From Steroidobacteraceae bacterium (lineage in GTDB: Bacteria; Pseudomonadota; Gammaproteobacteria; Steroidobacterales; Steroidobacteraceae), in contig JADGHX010000005.1 of NCBI GenBank assembly GCA_019683695.1, positions 1-64,000 of the forward strand: DNA of 64,000 bases, in the 5' to 3' direction. Below are positions 7,700 to 20,593 of the stretch, piece after piece. A program made the translations under genes and the position numbers. Each line of letters starts with the position of its first letter. Position 1 is the stretch's first letter. The notes under the pieces were generated by a model. The model ran no database searches and was not told where the DNA came from. It saw only the letters and a program-made list of their open reading frames with translations.

Positions 7700-9133
7700 T
7701 TACGCGATCTTGCCGCTGCGAAACCGCGGGCTCGTCTCCGCGCCGGCGCGACGTTTGCCGCGCGAGGCAAATGCGCCGGGCTTGCCGTGCGATCCGTGAC
7801 GTTCCTGGGCGCCGCGCCGCTCGTGCGGATGGCGTGACTGCTGCTGTCCCTCACGCTTGCCATGACCGGGCGCATGACGCCCATTGTGCTGAACCGGGCG
7901 CACGGCCCCGGGGCGCGACGCGTGTACCGGCCGAGGCTCACGCACATCCGACGAAGTGGACCTGTGCGGCGCCTGTGTACGTGCCGGTGTGTTTGCAGCA
8001 ACCGGTGCGCTCACCGCGAACTGCGGAAGCGGCGCAACGGGCAGCGAGCGCCTGAGCAGCCGCTCGATGTCGCGCAGAAGCGAAGATTCGTCGGGAGACA
8101 CGAGCGACACCGCACGCCCAGTGCTGCCTGCGCGGGCCGTGCGGCCGATGCGGTGAACGTAGTCCTCGGGCACATTCGGCAGCTCGTAGTTGACGACGTA
8201 GGGCAGCTCCTTGATATCCAGCCCGCGTGCGGCGACTTCCGTCGCCACGAGCGCCACGATCTTGCACGCTTTGAAATCGGCGAGCGCGCGAACGCGCGCA
8301 CCCTGGCTCTTGTTGCCGTGAATGGCCCCCGCGGGAATGCCCGCCGCTTCGAGCTGTTGCGTGAGCCGGTTCGCGCCGTGCTTCGTGCGCGTGAAGACAA
8401 GCACCTGGTGCCAGTTGCCTTCGTTGATCAGGTGCGCAAGCAGATACCGCTTGTGCTCCTTCGGCACTCTGAAGACCTGCTGCTCGACGCGATCCGCGGT
8501 GGCGTTGCGCATGGCCACCTCCACCGTGACCGGCTCGCGCAGAAAGCGCCCGGCGAGCTCGCGAATGTCGTCGGAGTACGTGGCGGAGAACATCAGGTTC
8601 TGGCGCACCGGCGGCAGCAGCTTGAACACGCGCTTGATCGCGTGGATGAACCCCATGTCGAGCATGCGATCCGCCTCGTCCAGCACGAAATGCCGGATCT
8701 CGCGCAGATCCGCAGCGCCCTGCTCCGCCAGATCGAGCAGGCGCCCGGGGCACGCGACCAGCAGATCGCATCCGTCCCGCAGGGCATTGATCTGCGGGTG
8801 AATACCCACGCCGCCGAAGGCGACCACGGTGCGCAGCCTCACGTACTTGCCATACGTGCGTGCGTTGTCCGCGATCTGAGCGGCCAGCTCGCGAGTCGGC
8901 GTGAGCACGAGGGCACGTGGCGCGCGCTGCGATCCGGGGCGGCCCAGCTTGTGGAGGATAGGCAGCACGAACGCCGCGGTTTTCCCCGTGCCGGTCTGCG
9001 CGCCGGCGAGCACGTCGCGGCCGGAGAGCACGGCGGGAATGGCCTTGGCCTGAATGGGAGTCGGCGCGGCGTAGCCTTTCTCGGCGACGGCGCGCACCAG
9101 CTCGGGCGAGAGCCCGAGATCAGCAAATGACAT
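7700..9133 (-). CDS. DEAD-box ATP-dependent RNA helicase, RhlE type
   Basis: The start is ATG 9133 (MSFADLGLS); a TTG at 9136 is also open. The helicase core has every family motif: Q motif region [13 protein letters not shown], motif [15 protein letters not shown], motif II DEAD, motif III SAT, and in the second RecA lobe [11 protein letters not shown] and [10 protein letters not shown]. The core ends at about residue 365. A basic tail of about 110 residues rich in Arg, His, Gly and Gln follows, as in RhlE and RhlB relatives, where such tails bind RNA. It would unwind short RNA duplexes in ribosome assembly or RNA decay. It is monocistronic and divergent from uup with about 205 bases between. 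Confidence 0.95.
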   Translation of the reverse strand: MSFADLGLSPELVRAVAEKGYAAPTPIQAKAIPAVLSGRDVLAGAQTGTGKTAAFVLPILHKLGRPGSQRAPRALVLTPTRELAAQIADNARTYGKYVRLRTVVAFGGVGIHPQINALRDGCDLLVACPGRLLDLAEQGAADLREIRHFVLDEADRMLDMGFIHAIKRVFKLLPPVRQNLMFSATYSDDIRELAGRFLREPVTVEVAMRNATADRVEQQVFRVPKEHKRYLLAHLINEGNWHQVLVFTRTKHGANRLTQQLEAAGIPAGAIHGNKSQGARVRALADFKACKIVALVATEVAARGLDIKELPYVVNYELPNVPEDYVHRIGRTARAGSTGRAVSLVSPDESSLLRDIERLLRRSLPVAPLPQFAVSAPVAANTPARTQAPHRSTSSDVREPRPVHASRPGAVRPVQHNGRHAPGHGKREGQQQSRHPHERRGAQERHGSHGKPGAFASRGKRRAGAETSPRFRSGKIA

Positions 9134-9338
9134 CAAACAAAAACCTTTGTCTGTGGACTCGCGCAGCGGCTTTAAGGCCGCGGCGGTCAGAGCGAGGGAG
9201 ATGAGTGGGATCGAACGCGAGCCTCTTGAATGGGCTCAGGCGGCGAGCAAAACAAGGCGCTGACCGTGCGCCTCACGTTTAGGCGGGCGGCACTCTACAG
9301 GCTTTGCGCCGCCGCGTCCAACCCGGACAATTCGCATC

Positions 9339-11150
9339 ATGTCTCTCATCACACTCCGCGACGCGCATCTCGCCTATGGCGACAGGCCCCTGCTCGATGG
9401 CGCGCGCTTCTTCATGCTGGCCGGCGAGCGCGTCGGCCTCATCGGCCGCAATGGCACCGGCAAGTCGACGCTCCTGAAGGTGATCGCAGGCACGGTGCAC
9501 CTGGACGATGGCGAGCTGCAGCGCCGGGACGGCCTGCGCATCGCCTTCGTGGAACAGGAGCCGGAGCTGCCGGCTGCGGCCACATTGCGTGACAGCCTGC
9601 TGTCTCTCTCGAAAGACGGCCTCGCCGCCGCCGCAAGCGCGGACGACCGGGAGCGCTGGCGCCTGCATTCGCGGCTCGACGAGTATCTGCAGCGCTTCGA
9701 GCTGAACCCGGAGAAGTCTCCCGAAACGTGCTCGGGCGGCGAGCGCAAGCGCGCCGCGCTCGCGTGGGCACTCGCCCTCGAGCCCGAGCTGTTGCTGCTG
9801 GATGAGCCCACGAACCACCTCGACATCGACGGCATCGCGAAGCTCGAAGACCTGCTGCTGCGGGTGCCAGCGTGCCTCGTGATCACACACGACCGCGCCT
9901 TCCTCGACCGCGTGACCACGCGCATCGTGGAGCTGGACAGAGGTGTGCTGCGCTCCTATCCCGGCAACTTCGCCGCGTACGAATCCCGCAAGCTCGAGGA
10001 GCTTGCCGCGGAAGAGATCGCCAACCGGCGCTTCGACAAGTTCTGGGCGCAGGAGGAAGCCTGGATCCGCAAAGGGGTCGAGGCCCGCCGCACGCGCAAT
10101 GAAGGGCGCGTGAAAAGGCTCGAACGGCTGCGGGCCGAGCGCGCCGAGCGCCGCGAGCGGCTCGGCCACGTGAAGCTGAGCCTCGATGCTGGCGAGCGTT
10201 CCGGCAGGCTCGTTGCCGAGCTTACCGACGTGACGAAGCGCTATGGCGATCGCGTCGTGCTCGACAAGGTATCTGCCCGCATCATGCGCGGCGACCGCGT
10301 GGGGCTCATCGGGCCGAACGGCGCGGGCAAGTCCACCCTCATTCGCGTCATCCTCGGCGCCCTCGCGCCGGACAGCGGCAGCGTGCGCCTCGGCACGAAT
10401 CTGCAGGTGGCGTACTTCGATCAGCTGCGCGAGCAGCTCGACCCCGAACGCACGGTGGCCGACACGATCAGCCCCGGCTCGGACTGGGTGGAGATCGCCG
10501 GCGAGCGCAAACACGTCATCACATACCTCGCGGATTTCCTGTTTCCGTCGCAGCGCGCGAAATCCCCCGTGAAGATGCTCTCCGGTGGCGAGCGCAACCG
10601 GTTGCTGCTCGCGCGGCTGTTCGCGCGTCCGGCGAACTTCGTCGTGCTCGACGAGCCGACGAACGACCTCGACATCGAATCGCTGGAGCTGCTCGAGCAG
10701 AAGCTCCAGGACTATCCCGGCACGCTGCTCCTCGTGAGCCACGACCGTCGCTTCCTCGACAACGTGGTCACGCAGACGATTGCCGCGGAGGGTAACGGCG
10801 TCTGGCGAGAGTACGTGGGCGGTTATTCAGACTGGCTGCTGCAGCGGCCCCGGCCTGCCCCTTCACCGCGCGAGCAGGCCGCGCCCGCGAAACAGACCGC
10901 GCCGCGCGAGAAGACCCGAACCCGGCTGAGCTACAAGGAGCAGCGCGAGCTCGAGGCCATCCCCGGGGAGATCGAGGCGCTCGAACGGGAACAGGCGCAG
11001 ATCAACGAACGCATGAGCAGCGCGGACTATCACCGGCAGGGCGCTGCGCAGATCCGCGAGGACCGCCGGCGCCTCGAGGAGATCGAGGCGTTGCTGCTCG
11101 AGAAGTTCACGCGCTGGGAAGCGCTGGAAGAGCTGCGAAATCGCGCGTGA
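9339..11150 (+). CDS. uup: ABC-F family ATPase Uup
   Basis: 603 residues with two ABC domains and no membrane segments, as expected for ABC-F proteins. Domain 1 has Walker A GRNGTGKST, signature CSGGERKR and Walker B LLLLDEPTNHLDI. Domain 2 has GPNGAGKST, LSGGERNR and VVLDEPTNDLDI. The charged linker RVKRLERLRAERAERRE lies between them. A C-terminal coiled coil (about 525-600) separated by a Pro/Ala-rich stretch is the Uup feature. ABC-F proteins act on the ribosome rather than in transport; Uup is linked to DNA stability and ribosome function in E. coli. The first signature has Cys in place of the usual Leu. It is convergent with the large kinase, 33 bases apart. Confidence 0.93.
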   Translation: MSLITLRDAHLAYGDRPLLDGARFFMLAGERVGLIGRNGTGKSTLLKVIAGTVHLDDGELQRRDGLRIAFVEQEPELPAAATLRDSLLSLSKDGLAAAASADDRERWRLHSRLDEYLQRFELNPEKSPETCSGGERKRAALAWALALEPELLLLDEPTNHLDIDGIAKLEDLLLRVPACLVITHDRAFLDRVTTRIVELDRGVLRSYPGNFAAYESRKLEELAAEEIANRRFDKFWAQEEAWIRKGVEARRTRNEGRVKRLERLRAERAERRERLGHVKLSLDAGERSGRLVAELTDVTKRYGDRVVLDKVSARIMRGDRVGLIGPNGAGKSTLIRVILGALAPDSGSVRLGTNLQVAYFDQLREQLDPERTVADTISPGSDWVEIAGERKHVITYLADFLFPSQRAKSPVKMLSGGERNRLLLARLFARPANFVVLDEPTNDLDIESLELLEQKLQDYPGTLLLVSHDRRFLDNVVTQTIAAEGNGVWREYVGGYSDWLLQRPRPAPSPREQAAPAKQTAPREKTRTRLSYKEQRELEAIPGEIEALEREQAQINERMSSADYHRQGAAQIREDRRRLEEIEALLLEKFTRWEALEELRNRA

Positions 11151-11183
11151 GCGCCTGTGCGCTTGAGGAGCGGCCGACGAGCG

Positions 11184-15212
<4,029 letters not shown>

Positions 15213-15390
15213 CCGGCTTCGCCCCCTGATTACGACGGGACTCTATCAGCGGCCGCGGGGCGGGCCCCGGCACGCCATCACAAGTGCGCGAACTGTTCTG
15301 ATTTTGGTGCCGCCCGCGCGCCCACCGCGTGCCGCCAGACATTCGTCGAAATGTGCGCTGGATCATTCCCCGCGAGCGCACGGGGCGGCT

Positions 15391-15690
15391 TCAGGGGTCC
15401 GCGCCCGGCGGGGGGCCCAGTGCCTGCAGCAGGATGGCGTGCACGTCGCGGAAATCCGTTGCCCAGAACGCGCGGCCCATCGCGGCGCGCAGCCCGGCGA
15501 TGCTCGCGCGGGCTTCCCGCAGCTCGCGCAGCGCCGCGACGGTGTCTCGGGAAAGATTCCTGAGCGTGGACGCGGGAGGCAGGTTGCTCTCGTCGGTGCC
15601 GTGCCAGCGCATGAGCTGATCGAGGCGTTCGTCGTCCAGCAACGGCTTGTCCGCATCATCCGGCGAGCCGGGTACTGCTTGAATGTCCAT
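15391..15690 (-). CDS. Hypothetical protein, 99 residues
   Basis: The likely start is ATG 15690 (MDIQAVPGSPDDADKP); the frame is open to 15735 but the extra part overlaps the divergent neighbour. I recognise no family. The middle (about residues 25-80) looks helical: LDDERLDQLMRWHG, then TLRNLSRDTVAALRELREARASIAGLRAAMGRAFWATDF. The D/E-rich acidic N-terminus and lack of signal or membrane segment suggest a soluble cytoplasmic protein. It lies between the large kinase gene and a divergent metallohydrolase gene (39 bases to the ATG at 15729). Codon pattern matches the neighbours. It could be a small regulator; nothing more can be said from sequence. Confidence 0.6.
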   Translation of the reverse strand: MDIQAVPGSPDDADKPLLDDERLDQLMRWHGTDESNLPPASTLRNLSRDTVAALRELREARASIAGLRAAMGRAFWATDFRDVHAILLQALGPPPGADP

Positions 15691-15728
15691 GGCGCGCTCC
15701 ACGGGGCTGACCGGCAAAAGCAAACCGC

Positions 15729-16829
15729 ATGCCATCGCCCACGCTGCGTGACAGACTCAACGCTCGTGCACGCCCGCACCGCTGCACACCGACACGGAAC
15801 GGAGGAGCCTTGAGCGCCAATCGCCGTGATGAAGCGGGATCGCTCCCGGCAAGTTATGGCACGCAGGCGTCGGTTCGGCCGGCAGACAGGACGACCGGCA
15901 TCCGGCGCAGGGATCTGCTGGTCGGCGCAATGTGCACCTGCTGTTTGCCGGCGCTGCTGCGCGCAGCCCAACAAACCGGCCCGATGCAGCTCGACGAGGT
16001 GGCACCCGGTGTCTTCTTCCGGCGCGGAGCCGACGAGGACGCCGCCGCGGAGAACGACGACGCCCTCGCCAACATCGGCTTCGTGGTGGGCCGCGAGGCT
16101 GTCGCGGTGTTCGATCCGGGCGGAAGCCTCACGGATGGCGAGCGGCTCCGGGCCGCCATCCGGGACGTCACGCGGCTGCCTGTCCGCTACGTCGTGCTGT
16201 CACACGTTCACCCGGACCACATCTTCGGCGCCGCTGCGTTCGAGCCCGACAAGCCCGCGTTCATCGGACACGAGCATCTGCCCGCCGCCCTCGCCCAGCG
16301 CGGTGAGTACTACCGCAAGCGCCTTGCAGCCGTGCTCGGCGATCATCGCGCCGGGAAGGTGGTGGCGCCCACGCAGCTCGTGCGGGACAGGCTGCAGATC
16401 GACCTGGGTGGCCGCACGCTCGAGCTGACGGCCCATCCGCTCGCCCACACGAACACCGACGTCACAGCGCTCGATCGCAAGGCGGGCCTGCTTCTCGCAT
16501 CCGACCTGGTATTCGTGCGTCGCGTGCCGTCTCTCGATGGGAGCCTCCGTGGCTGGATCAGCGAGCTCGGCGCTCTGCGCGCGCTGCCCGCGCGACGCGT
16601 GGTCCCCGGTCATGGGCCGGTGGCGTTAGACTGGCCTCGAGCCGCAGCCGACCTCGAGCGCTACCTCAACGTTCTGCTGTCGGAGACGCGCGCCGCCATC
16701 GGCAAGGGGCAATCCATCGAGGAGGCCGTCGAAACCGTCGGGCGCTCCGAGCGAGGCAAGTGGGCACTCTTCGACGACTACCACGGTCGGAACGTCACTC
16801 AGGCGTTCAAGGAGCTCGAATGGGAATGA
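15729..16829 (+). CDS. Tat-exported MBL-fold metallohydrolase of quinoprotein relay type
   Basis: 366 residues from ATG 15729. A twin-arginine motif RRRDLLVG starts at about residue 59 and is followed by a short hydrophobic stretch, so it is probably exported folded. The 58 residues before it are unusually long for a leader and the real start may be internal. The zinc motif is H159-V-H161-P-D163-H164 in LSHVHPDHIFG; later come AHPLAHTNTDV, the bridging Asp in LLLASDLVF and VVPGHGPV. These features and its partner gene match the quinoprotein relay system zinc metallohydrolases (SoxH-like), known beside PQQ-dependent alcohol dehydrogenases. Its exact reaction is not established. It overlaps the next gene by 10 bases, so the two are translationally coupled. 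Confidence 0.82.
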   Translation: MPSPTLRDRLNARARPHRCTPTRNGGALSANRRDEAGSLPASYGTQASVRPADRTTGIRRRDLLVGAMCTCCLPALLRAAQQTGPMQLDEVAPGVFFRRGADEDAAAENDDALANIGFVVGREAVAVFDPGGSLTDGERLRAAIRDVTRLPVRYVVLSHVHPDHIFGAAAFEPDKPAFIGHEHLPAALAQRGEYYRKRLAAVLGDHRAGKVVAPTQLVRDRLQIDLGGRTLELTAHPLAHTNTDVTALDRKAGLLLASDLVFVRRVPSLDGSLRGWISELGALRALPARRVVPGHGPVALDWPRAAADLERYLNVLLSETRAAIGKGQSIEEAVETVGRSERGKWALFDDYHGRNVTQAFKELEWE

Positions 16830-18274
16830 AACGGCAAGCACCTCCGCGCACGCGGCGTCCCCCCTGGCTTGCGGCCCTCCTCTTCGTGCTCGCGCTCTGT
16901 GCGGCGCCGGTGGTGGCCACCGCGCAATCCGCGGGCCTTCCGCAGAACATCACGTCGATGAGCGCCGGGGAGATCCGGGGCGCTGCACCGGCGGACGACC
17001 CCTCACGTGTCGCACGCTGGAACGCGCTGAAGGAAGCGCTGTTCGGCAAGCGCCCAGTGCTCGAGGGCACGGCCGTCGTCCAGCTCGAAGCGCCGCCGCG
17101 CGCGCTCGATGCCGCACTCGTTCCGATGACGGTGACGCTCGCGGGCGGCAAGAGCGTGAAGGGTCTTTATCTCGTCATCGACAACAATCCCTCGCCGCTT
17201 GCCGCACGTGTCACGTTTGGCCCGCGAGCGGACCCGAGCGTGCTGAAGCTGCGCGTGCGCGTGAACGAGTACACGCTGGTTCACGCGGTTGCCGAGGCGG
17301 AGGACGGCACGCTCTACGGCGTGGAGAAGTTCGTGAAGGCCGCGGGAGGGTGCTCTGCACCCGCAGGCGCGGACGAATCAGAGGCCCTGCGCGACATCGG
17401 CCGCATGAAGCTGCGGCTGCCGGACACCCTCACGCCCGGCCGGCCGGTGCAGACCACCCTCATGATCCGCCACCCGAACTTCAACGGCATGCAGATGAAC
17501 CAGATCACGCGCATGTACACGCCGGCCCGGTTCATCCGCACCACCGAAGTGAGCTACCAGGGCGAGAATGTGTTTCGGCTCGACTCGGATATCTCGCTGA
17601 GCACGAATCCCGTCATCACGTTCAACTTCGTGCCGGATGCGCACGGCAAGCTGCACGTGAGCGTGCTGGACAGCGAGAACCAGCGCTTCGAGCAGACGTT
17701 CGACGTGCCCGCCGGCAGCGCGCCCTCGGCTGTGCCGACGGCATCCGCTCCCGCGAACGGCGCCGTTCCGGAACCCGCGGACTTCTGGACGGGCCCGATC
17801 AACTCGGCGGTCCCGGCCACGCTCACCGGCGGAACCGTCATCCGTGCATCGGAGCTTGCGAAGCTGCTGAAACAGGAGCGGCCCGTGATCGTGGACGTGT
17901 CGAATACACCGCCGCGGCCTTCGAACCTCGCGCCGCAGGCGGTGTGGATGCCGCCGCCGCATCCGGTCATTCCGGGGAGCCTCTGGTTGTCGGGCGTGGG
18001 CGAGGGTTCGGTGAGCGCCGCGACCGATGAGTTCTATCGCAGCCGCCTGGCGCAGACGACGTCGAATGATCTGAATCATCCCGTCGTGGTGTATTGCCAC
18101 GAGCGATGCTGGCTCAGCTGGAATGCAGCGAAACGCGCCATCCGCTATGGCTACCGCCGCGTGTACTGGTTTCCGGACGGCATCGAGGGCTGGCAGGCCG
18201 CGGGCCACGCCACCGAGGTGGCGCAGCCCGAGTTCGCCCCCGCGCTTCAAAACACCCTGAATCGCACAGGCTGA
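16820..18274 (+). CDS. SoxYZ-like carrier fused to a CXXCW-type rhodanese domain
   Basis: ATG 16820 has AAGGAG five bases upstream. 484 residues: signal peptide (about 1-36, ending VVATAQS), SoxY-like domain with the carrier motif AAGGCSAP (Cys178), SoxZ-like domain (about 195-305, LMIRHPNFNGMQMNQ), a Pro/Ala linker, then a rhodanese-type domain (about 335-470) with C426-HER-C430-W431 in a segment ending LSWNAAKRAIRYGYR. In known genomes the fused SoxYZ-like carrier and the PQQ-associated CXXCW protein are separate proteins encoded near quinoprotein dehydrogenases. Here they are one polypeptide. The carrier Cys probably holds a sulfur or thiol-linked group that the rhodanese cysteines handle in the periplasm. 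No PQQ dehydrogenase or cytochrome c is in the window. Confidence 0.85.
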   Translation: MGMKRQAPPRTRRPPWLAALLFVLALCAAPVVATAQSAGLPQNITSMSAGEIRGAAPADDPSRVARWNALKEALFGKRPVLEGTAVVQLEAPPRALDAALVPMTVTLAGGKSVKGLYLVIDNNPSPLAARVTFGPRADPSVLKLRVRVNEYTLVHAVAEAEDGTLYGVEKFVKAAGGCSAPAGADESEALRDIGRMKLRLPDTLTPGRPVQTTLMIRHPNFNGMQMNQITRMYTPARFIRTTEVSYQGENVFRLDSDISLSTNPVITFNFVPDAHGKLHVSVLDSENQRFEQTFDVPAGSAPSAVPTASAPANGAVPEPADFWTGPINSAVPATLTGGTVIRASELAKLLKQERPVIVDVSNTPPRPSNLAPQAVWMPPPHPVIPGSLWLSGVGEGSVSAATDEFYRSRLAQTTSNDLNHPVVVYCHERCWLSWNAAKRAIRYGYRRVYWFPDGIEGWQAAGHATEVAQPEFAPALQNTLNRTG

Positions 18275-18290
18275 GCGCGGTCGCTCAGCC
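18269..18290. terminator. Perfect 9-bp hairpin containing both stop codons of a convergent pair
   Basis: The arms GGCTGAGCG (18269-18277) and CGCTCAGCC (18282-18290) flank loop CGGT. The left arm contains the TGA of the SoxYZ-rhodanese gene (18272-18274) and the right arm the TCA, read as TGA on the minus strand, of the MAPEG gene (18285-18287). There is no T-tract. Candidate bidirectional terminator. Confidence 0.6.
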
Positions 18291-18677
18291 CCAGCCAAAC
18301 CCGATTCGGAACGCGCCGTACAGGCAGCCGAGCACGAGAATCGTCACCGACAGGAAAGACAGGCCGGCGCCGATGTGGCGCGTGGCGGGGTCCCTCACGT
18401 ATTGAAACGTGTACAGGATACGCGCCGCCACGAAGAGACTGCCCAACACCGTCGCCCACGTCTGGCTCACCCACCAGCCGTAGAGCCACACGGCGGGCAC
18501 GAACGCGATCAGCATCTCGAGCGAGTTCTGGTGCACGCGGAACCACCGCTCGAACATGGGGTGACCTGTGCAGGCCGGCGCATCAACCCCGTACCGCACG
18601 CGTGCGCGGCCCACCAGCATTCCGAGCACCAGGTAATGGAGTATCGCCGCGAGAACCACCACAGTGACCCAAACCAT
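18285..18677 (-). CDS. MAPEG-family integral membrane protein
   Basis: The ATG at 18677 (MVWVTVVVLAAILHYLVLGM) has GGGGAGG a few bases upstream; the frame is open further but without a good start. 130 residues with four predicted membrane helices: VTVVVLAAILHYLVLGML, LEMLIAFVPAVWLYGWWV, TWATVLGSLFVAARILYTFQ and LSFLSVTILVLGCLYGAF. Between helices 1 and 2 is FERWFRVHQNSLEMLIAFVP, the MAPEG hallmark (E-R-x-x-R-V-H-x-N). Family members include glutathione transferases and peroxidases acting on lipophilic substrates. Bacterial members are mostly uncharacterised. It shares a stop-codon hairpin with the convergent upstream gene. Confidence 0.87.
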   Translation of the reverse strand: MVWVTVVVLAAILHYLVLGMLVGRARVRYGVDAPACTGHPMFERWFRVHQNSLEMLIAFVPAVWLYGWWVSQTWATVLGSLFVAARILYTFQYVRDPATRHIGAGLSFLSVTILVLGCLYGAFRIGFGWG

Positions 18678-19069
18678 TCCGACCTCCCCGTCAGACGCTC
18701 GCGGCATTGTCGCCGATTCGCGCACGGCACGCCTGATGTGGCTGCACGTCGGACAGAACGGATCGGCTGCGCGCTGTTCGCATGGCGAGACTTCGTCGCT
18801 CGCGGCGGCTCGCACTGCTGCGGACAATCGTGGTGACGCGGCGTCGAGCAAACCCACGCTCATGAGAAAGCCAATGCCGCTGGCACGCGAAAGTGATTCA
18901 CGTCCGCGCTGCCGTCTTCGCCATGCGGCGCGAGGAGCGATCCGCGGCTCGGCCTCCGGATACGCTCGTCACATCCCATGCGACACGGTGGCCGCGCACC
19001 CGGGCGTCATGAGAACAAATCCTCCAAACGGGCGAGTCACGCCTGCGCGTGAGCCACTATCATAGGGAC
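18678..19069. other. Gene-free divergent intergenic region, 392 bases
   Basis: It lies between the divergent MAPEG and zwf genes. Open frames here look random (Arg-rich, no family features). A TATCAT at 19058-19063 just before zwf could be a -10 element, but no good -35 sits 16-18 bases upstream. A TGGCACG at 18879-18885 resembles a sigma-54 -24 element but lacks GC ten bases on. No RNA gene or repeat was recognised. Confidence 0.6.
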
Positions 19070-20554
19070 ATGGCACGCGGTCCCGATGGGAATAGCGACA
19101 AGCCCGAGCCGTTCGACATCCTTCTGTTCGGCGCCACGGGTGACCTCGCCATGAGCAAGCTCATGCGAGGCATCTACCGGCGTGTCTCCGCCGGGCAGAT
19201 TCCGGAAGGCTCCAAGGTCTTCGCGCTCGCCCGGTCGAACCTCACACGCGAGCAATACCTCGAGCGCGTGCGTGAGAGCTTCCGGACCGTGCTACCGGCG
19301 AACGAGTTTTCTCAGCAGCAGTGGGATGCGTTCGCCCGCGTCATCGACTACCTGCCCGTCGACGCCACCGTGCGCGAGCACTTCGATGCTCTGGCCCGCG
19401 CACTCGCCGGGCGTGAGGGCAATGTACGCGTCGTATTCCTCTCGCTTGCGCCCAAGCTGTTCACGGCGGCGTGCGCGAATCTCGCGGCGGCGGGCATCGT
19501 CACGCCGAAGACCCGCGTCGTGCTGGAGAAGCCGCTCGGGCAGGATCGACGCTCCTCGGACGAGATCAACAGGCTCGTCGGCTCGATCTTCAGCGAGAAC
19601 CAGATCTTTCGCATCGATCACTACCTCGGCAAGGAAGCCGTGCAGAACCTGCTCGCGCTGCGTTTCGGCAATCTGCTGTTCGAGCCGCTCTGGAGACGCG
19701 GCCGCATCAGTCACGTGCAGATCACGGTGGGCGAGCAGGTGGGCGTCGAGGAGCGCGGCGAGTTCTACGATCAGACCGGCGCGCTGCGCGACATGGTGCA
19801 GAGTCATCTCCTTCAGCTCCTGTGCATCATCGCCATGGAGCCGCCGGTCAGCGGCGATGCGGATTGCGTGCGGGATGAGAAGCTGAAAGTGCTGCGCGCG
19901 CTGCGCCCCATCGAAGGCGCAGACGTGGAGGTGAAGACGGTGCGCGGCCAGTACCGGGCGGGCGCGAGCGGCGGCAAACCCGTCCGCGGTTATCTGGAAG
20001 AGGACGGCGTGCCACGCGACAGCCGCACGGAAACCTTCGTCGCACTGAAGGCCGAAGTGGACAACTGGCGCTGGGCCGGTGTGCCGTTCTACCTGCGCAC
20101 GGGGAAGCGCATGCCGGAGCGCATCGCGGAGATCGTCGTCTCGTTCGAAAAGGTGCCGCACCCCATCTTCGATGGCGAGCGCGCGCATCGCCCGAACCGG
20201 CTCATCATCCGCCTGCAGCCGGATGAGAGCATCACGCTCTGCATCCTCGCGAAGACACCCGGCGAGCTCATGCGCCTGAAAACCGTGGATCTCGGGCTGC
20301 ACTTCGCGGACACGTTCAAGGAACGCAGCCTCGATGCCTATGAGCGCCTGATCACCGACGTGGCAAAGGGCAATCTCCGGCTCTTCATGCGCCGGGACGA
20401 GCTCGATGCCGCCTGGGCCTGGATCGACCCGATCCGCGAAGGCTGGCTGCAGAGCGATGAGCCGCCCAAGCCGTACATTGCCGGCACGTGGGGGCCGGCC
20501 GCCTCCAGCGCGCTCATCAGCCGCGACGGCTTCACCTGGCACGGGGAGGTCTGA
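19070..20554 (+). CDS. zwf: Glucose-6-phosphate 1-dehydrogenase
   Basis: ATG 19070 follows AGGG; a GTG at 19049 is a poorer alternative. 494 residues, normal size. The N-terminal nucleotide motif is LLFGATGDLAMSKLM and the substrate/catalytic signature is FRIDHYLGKEAVQNLL. EKPLG comes before it, and later segments FYLRTGKRMPER and LYDRLIxD-like AYERLITDVAKGN are typical. It oxidises glucose-6-phosphate to 6-phosphogluconolactone, producing NADPH for the pentose phosphate or Entner-Doudoroff route. The usual partners (pgl, edd, eda) are not beside it. A gene for an NADPH-using flavin hydroxylase follows 40 bases later, though this may be coincidence. A TATCAT box ends only 6 bases before the ATG, so a very short leader is possible. 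Confidence 0.95.
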   Translation: MARGPDGNSDKPEPFDILLFGATGDLAMSKLMRGIYRRVSAGQIPEGSKVFALARSNLTREQYLERVRESFRTVLPANEFSQQQWDAFARVIDYLPVDATVREHFDALARALAGREGNVRVVFLSLAPKLFTAACANLAAAGIVTPKTRVVLEKPLGQDRRSSDEINRLVGSIFSENQIFRIDHYLGKEAVQNLLALRFGNLLFEPLWRRGRISHVQITVGEQVGVEERGEFYDQTGALRDMVQSHLLQLLCIIAMEPPVSGDADCVRDEKLKVLRALRPIEGADVEVKTVRGQYRAGASGGKPVRGYLEEDGVPRDSRTETFVALKAEVDNWRWAGVPFYLRTGKRMPERIAEIVVSFEKVPHPIFDGERAHRPNRLIIRLQPDESITLCILAKTPGELMRLKTVDLGLHFADTFKERSLDAYERLITDVAKGNLRLFMRRDELDAAWAWIDPIREGWLQSDEPPKPYIAGTWGPAASSALISRDGFTWHGEV

Positions 20555-20593
20555 GCGCGCGAGCGGCTTCGTTTCGCAAGGGGGGGTTCAGCA

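Noticed and set aside
18879-18896. TGGCACG upstream of zwf as a sigma-54 element
   Set aside because: No GC ten bases after GG, so the -12 element is missing.
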